Shown here: positions 5,833 through 7,847 of the stretch, piece by piece
Numbering within the stretch: position 1 is the first letter of the stretch
How the letters are laid out: every line of letters begins with the position of its first letter
Origin: an uncultured Methylococcaceae bacterium
GTDB taxonomy: Bacteria; Pseudomonadota; Gammaproteobacteria; Methylococcales; Methylococcaceae
NCBI GenBank assembly: GCA_903910005.1
Contig: CAIVXW010000117.1
Location: 1 to 7,847 of the forward strand
Direction: 5' to 3'
Length of the DNA: 7,847 bases
Program-made: the position numbers and the translations under genes
The notes under the pieces: generated by a model
The model's input: only the letters and a program-made list of their open reading frames with translations
The model's database searches: none
What the model was told of the DNA's origin: nothing

Positions 5833-7604
5833 GCCTTCTGCTCTGGTTTTTGCTGGGTGAACTGGTCGTGCTGGCCGTTGGCATCAGTCTGGGTTCGTTT
5901 ATCCTGAACCGACGGCGTGAAAATCGTCTGCATGAATCCGTCGCCCGATTATTGCAATCCATACTGGATTCTGAACCTGAACGACTGGCGCAGATTCAGC
6001 AAAACCTGCTGGCACAGTATCCACTCAGCGGCAAAAACAGGGTCGAAAAACTGGGTCAGCGGATTATCGAGGGGGAGCGTGAATTCTTTCGTGAACTGGT
6101 TCGGATCCTGCTGCTGGGCGATATGAACGCCCTCCCGAATTTGCACCAGAATCTGCGCGGTCTGATGACCCGGCACATGGAAATCCTGCAGCAACTGGCG
6201 GGTGTCCCGTCGACTACGGCCCCGGTAGAAAAGCCACCCGAACAAGACGTGACCACAACGGAGTATTCCACGGAAGACGATACGGAAGACGATCTGGACA
6301 GTTTGCTACAGGCTGCCGCCCAGGGTGGTTTTGACGGAGATTCGATGCTGGTTGCCGGCGGTGACGATGAGGACGGGCTCGTGCCGACGGCAGAGCCTCC
6401 TGCGGTTGCCGCCGCCACTCCGCCTGCGGCATTGCCGGTCGCGGACGCTGAACCCGGCGAGGAAGACGATGATCTGGACGACTTGCTGCAGGCCGCCGCC
6501 CTGGGCGATTTTGAAGCAGATTCCATGCTGGTTGCCGGCGGCGACGATGAGGACGGAACGACCCCGGCAACACAACCTGCAGGTGCCGCCACCGAGTCTC
6601 CGCCAGTGACCCCGCCTGCTGCATTGCCGCTAGCGGACGCTGAACCCGGCGAGGAAGACGATGACCTGGACGCCTTGCTTCAGGCCGCCGCCCTGGGCGA
6701 TTTTGACGAAGATTCCATGCTGGTTGCCGGCGACGACGATGAGGACGGAACGACCCCGGTGGCAGAACCTGCAGGCACTGTCCCTGTGTCTCCGCCAGTG
6801 ACCCCGCCTGCTGCATTGCCGCTAGCGGACGCTGAACCCGGCGAGGAAGACGATGACCTGGATGCCCTGCTGCAGGCCGCCGCCCTGGGCGATTTTGACG
6901 AAGAGGCCATGCTGGTTGCCGGCGACGACGATGAGGACGAACCCGTGCCGACGGCAGAGTCCGCGACTGCGGTTGCCGCCGCCCCCCTGCCTGCGGCATT
7001 GCCGCTAGCGGACAATGAGCCCGACCAACAGGATGATGAACTGGATGCCCTGCTGCAGGCTGCCCTCGCCCTGGAGGATTCCGGCGAGGAGACGATGCTG
7101 ATTGCCGGAGGGGATGACCAGGATGAGACCGAAGCGGCGACAGAACCTGCGACTGCGGTTCCTGCCGCCACTCCGACTGCGCCACTGCCGTTACCGGATG
7201 ATGAACCCGACGAAGATCCTGATGAACTGGATGATGAACTGAAAGCCCTGCTCCAGGCAGCCCTTGCCCTGGAAGAGTCTGGCGGGGAGACGATACTGAT
7301 TGCCGGGGGGGATGACCAGGATGAGACTGAAGCGGCGACAGAACCTGCGACTGCGGTTCCTGCTACCCGGCCCGTACCGGATGAATTTGATGCCATGCTG
7401 GATAATCTGGCCAACAGGGATGCCAGTCAGGCCCAGTCTCCGGCAACCGGGGGCGAAGCCCTGGAACTTGATGTCGACGACATACTGAGCGATCTGGCCC
7501 TGGTGGAGGACGACGCAGTGGCTACGGACGAAACGCCACCGGTCTCCTCCCGATCCAGTCGCAAAGGAAAAAAGCCCGGCCAGGCTAAAACGTCAATAAC
7601 GTGA
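5829..7604 (+). CDS. Single-pass membrane protein with long acidic repeat tail (six DDLDxLLQAA repeats)
   Basis: A 591-residue protein I cannot name. An N-terminal membrane helix (about 3-27, with a glutamate at E11) is followed by NRRRENR, so the bulk faces the cytoplasm. Residues about 30-125 are helical and align with the preceding protein: ENLEEIIRSE...YR there, EKLGQRIIEGE...FR here, then a shared L-x-x-D step and a closing QL. From residue 154 to about 517 there are six acidic repeats of about 49-66 residues, each with a D(D/E)LDxLLQAA helix, a (S/T)M(L)(V/I)AGxDD(E/Q)D turn, and an Ala/Pro/Thr linker. Two weaker echoes of the helix follow (DEFDAMLDNLA, LDVDDILSDLAL), and the end is basic and Ser-rich (SSRSSRKGKKPGQAK). 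The tail should be largely disordered apart from short helices, suiting a multivalent docking scaffold. The ATG overlaps the previous stop as ATGA, so the start is well fixed. The repeat number probably varies between strains. Confidence 0.85.
   Translation: MSLLLWFLLGELVVLAVGISLGSFILNRRRENRLHESVARLLQSILDSEPERLAQIQQNLLAQYPLSGKNRVEKLGQRIIEGEREFFRELVRILLLGDMNALPNLHQNLRGLMTRHMEILQQLAGVPSTTAPVEKPPEQDVTTTEYSTEDDTEDDLDSLLQAAAQGGFDGDSMLVAGGDDEDGLVPTAEPPAVAAATPPAALPVADAEPGEEDDDLDDLLQAAALGDFEADSMLVAGGDDEDGTTPATQPAGAATESPPVTPPAALPLADAEPGEEDDDLDALLQAAALGDFDEDSMLVAGDDDEDGTTPVAEPAGTVPVSPPVTPPAALPLADAEPGEEDDDLDALLQAAALGDFDEEAMLVAGDDDEDEPVPTAESATAVAAAPLPAALPLADNEPDQQDDELDALLQAALALEDSGEETMLIAGGDDQDETEAATEPATAVPAATPTAPLPLPDDEPDEDPDELDDELKALLQAALALEESGGETILIAGGDDQDETEAATEPATAVPATRPVPDEFDAMLDNLANRDASQAQSPATGGEALELDVDDILSDLALVEDDAVATDETPPVSSRSSRKGKKPGQAKTSIT
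6288..7379 (+). repeat. Six in-frame tandem repeats coding for the acidic tail
   Basis: Repeat starts, taken at the first Asp of each DDLD or equivalent helix, are 6288, 6468, 6660, 6852, 7035 and 7233, with a degenerate seventh at 7380. Unit lengths are 180, 192, 192, 183, 198 and 147 bp, all multiples of three, so the frame is kept. Units 1-4 share LLQAA(A)xGxF...MLVAGxDDED; units 5-6 form a second type with LLQAALALE...I/MLIAGGDDQDETEAATEP. The DNA itself is highly similar within each type. Confidence 0.9.
6596..6862 (+). repeat. 75-bp perfect direct repeat (6596-6670 and 6788-6862)
   Basis: The two copies are 192 bp apart, exactly one repeat unit, and identical over 75 bases with mismatches at both flanks. 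They cover the linker and the start of the acidic helix in units 2/3 and 3/4. Identity including third codon positions points to recent duplication or gene conversion, and marks a likely site of unit gain or loss. Confidence 0.9.
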
Positions 7605-7613
7605 ATTCGGTAT

Positions 7614-7632
7614 AGGGGGCGGGGCGGAGGGG
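7614..7632 (+). other. G-rich tract after the last gene
   Basis: Runs of 5, 4, 2 and 4 G separated by single bases (7615-7619, 7621-7624, 7626-7627, 7629-7632), starting 10 bp after the last stop. A two-layer G-quadruplex is possible on the + strand or in the transcript; this is a prediction only. Confidence 0.45.
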
Positions 7633-7635
7633 CGC

Positions 7636-7656
7636 GGCCATCCTGGCCACCGGTGG
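7636..7656. other. Two short inverted repeats between the last gene and the heptamer array
   Basis: GGCCA-TCC-TGGCC (7636-7648) is a perfect 5-bp stem with a 3-base loop. It runs directly into the 10-bp palindrome CCACCGGTGG (7647-7656). Neither is followed by a T run, so a standard intrinsic terminator is not supported. They sit at the left border of the 7-bp array and may only be remnants of it or of its insertion site. Confidence 0.4.
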
Positions 7657-7657
7657 G

Positions 7658-7816
7658 CGAGTGGCGAGTGGCGAGTGGCGAGTGGCAAGTGGCGAGTGGC
7701 GAGTGGTGAGTGGTGAGTGGTGAGTGGTGAGTGGTGAGTGGTGAGTGGCGAGTGGCGAGTGGTGAGTGGTGAGTGGTGAGTGGTGAGTGGTGAGTGGCGA
7801 GTGGCGAGTGGCGAGT
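7658..7816. repeat. Heptanucleotide tandem array, (C/T)GAGTGG x 22 plus a 5-base partial unit
   Basis: Twenty-two units of 7 bp run without interruption from 7658 to 7811, followed by CGAGT (7812-7816). Variation is almost only at the first base: C in four units, one CAAGTGG, C in two, T in six, C in two, T in five, then C in two and the partial unit. It is non-coding: the 7-bp period does not keep a frame, and the only long ORF across it is an antisense low-complexity string. This is a minisatellite that should vary in copy number through slippage. The bases after it (7817-7847) show nothing recognisable. Confidence 0.93.
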
Positions 7817-7847
7817 AAATACTGACTGCCAACTCCAAACCCTGGCC

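Noticed and set aside
6351..6378. Calcium-binding EF-hand or thrombospondin type 3 loop in GGDDEDG and GDDDEDG
   Set aside because: The later acidic positions needed for these loops are missing, and the tail is predicted to be cytoplasmic, where free calcium is low.
6214..7414. Long minus-strand reading frames over the acidic repeats
   Set aside because: They are low-complexity mirrors of the repeat DNA (Arg/Pro/His or Ser/Ala rich), with no recognisable domain, and the + strand frame has a clear start, membrane helix and coupling.
7605..7657. Intrinsic terminator after the last gene
   Set aside because: The inverted repeats are only 5 bp and no T run follows on either strand.
7658..7816. 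CRISPR array
   Set aside because: The units are contiguous 7-mers with no spacers and no cas genes nearby.
7593..7838. Minus-strand 81-residue frame across the heptamer array
   Set aside because: Its sequence is only the translated 7-bp repeat (THHSPL-like), with no independent coding sign.

Overview
The window looks like bacterial chromosome, most likely gammaproteobacterial. Base composition is GC-rich (high fifties percent by eye). Four complete genes and one partial gene all lie on the + strand. The middle part of the VWA protein resembles a family I remember as largely gammaproteobacterial (TIGR03503). That taxonomic guess is an inference and goes no deeper than class.

Layout. (1) Bases 1-2147 hold the 3' part of a P-type cation-transport ATPase gene that enters from the left. 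The fold is well kept, but the catalytic aspartate of DKTGT is Ser, the first Asp of TGDGxND is Ala, and two M5/M6 ion-binding positions are lost. The reading frame breaks near the C terminus. A frame-shifted remnant of the M8-M9 loop and M10 is still readable up to 2245. (2) Bases 2291-3235 encode a nucleotidyltransferase-fold protein of a type I associate mainly with archaea (COG1665-like). (3) Bases 3284-7604 are a tight three-gene unit: a periplasmic, C-terminally anchored von Willebrand A protein, then two single-pass membrane proteins facing the cytoplasm. The first two genes are 2 bp apart and the last two overlap by ATGA. The two small-anchor proteins appear to be paralogues: they share a helical domain and a glutamate inside the membrane segment. 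The second carries a long acidic tail of six degenerate repeats, each built on a DDLDxLLQAA motif. (4) Bases 7605-7847 are non-coding: a G-rich stretch, short inverted repeats, and a 22-copy array of a 7-bp repeat.

How it may work together (inference). The VWA protein places a metal-dependent adhesion domain in the periplasm, with a short basic tail in the cytoplasm. Its two partners place a coiled coil and a multivalent acidic scaffold on the cytoplasmic side. Together they resemble a trans-envelope assembly or signalling module of unknown function. The repeated motif looks like the short acidic-amphipathic peptides by which FliM and CheZ dock on CheY, so response-regulator receiver domains are one candidate partner. 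Nothing in the window ties the ATPase or the nucleotidyltransferase to this module beyond shared strand and closeness.
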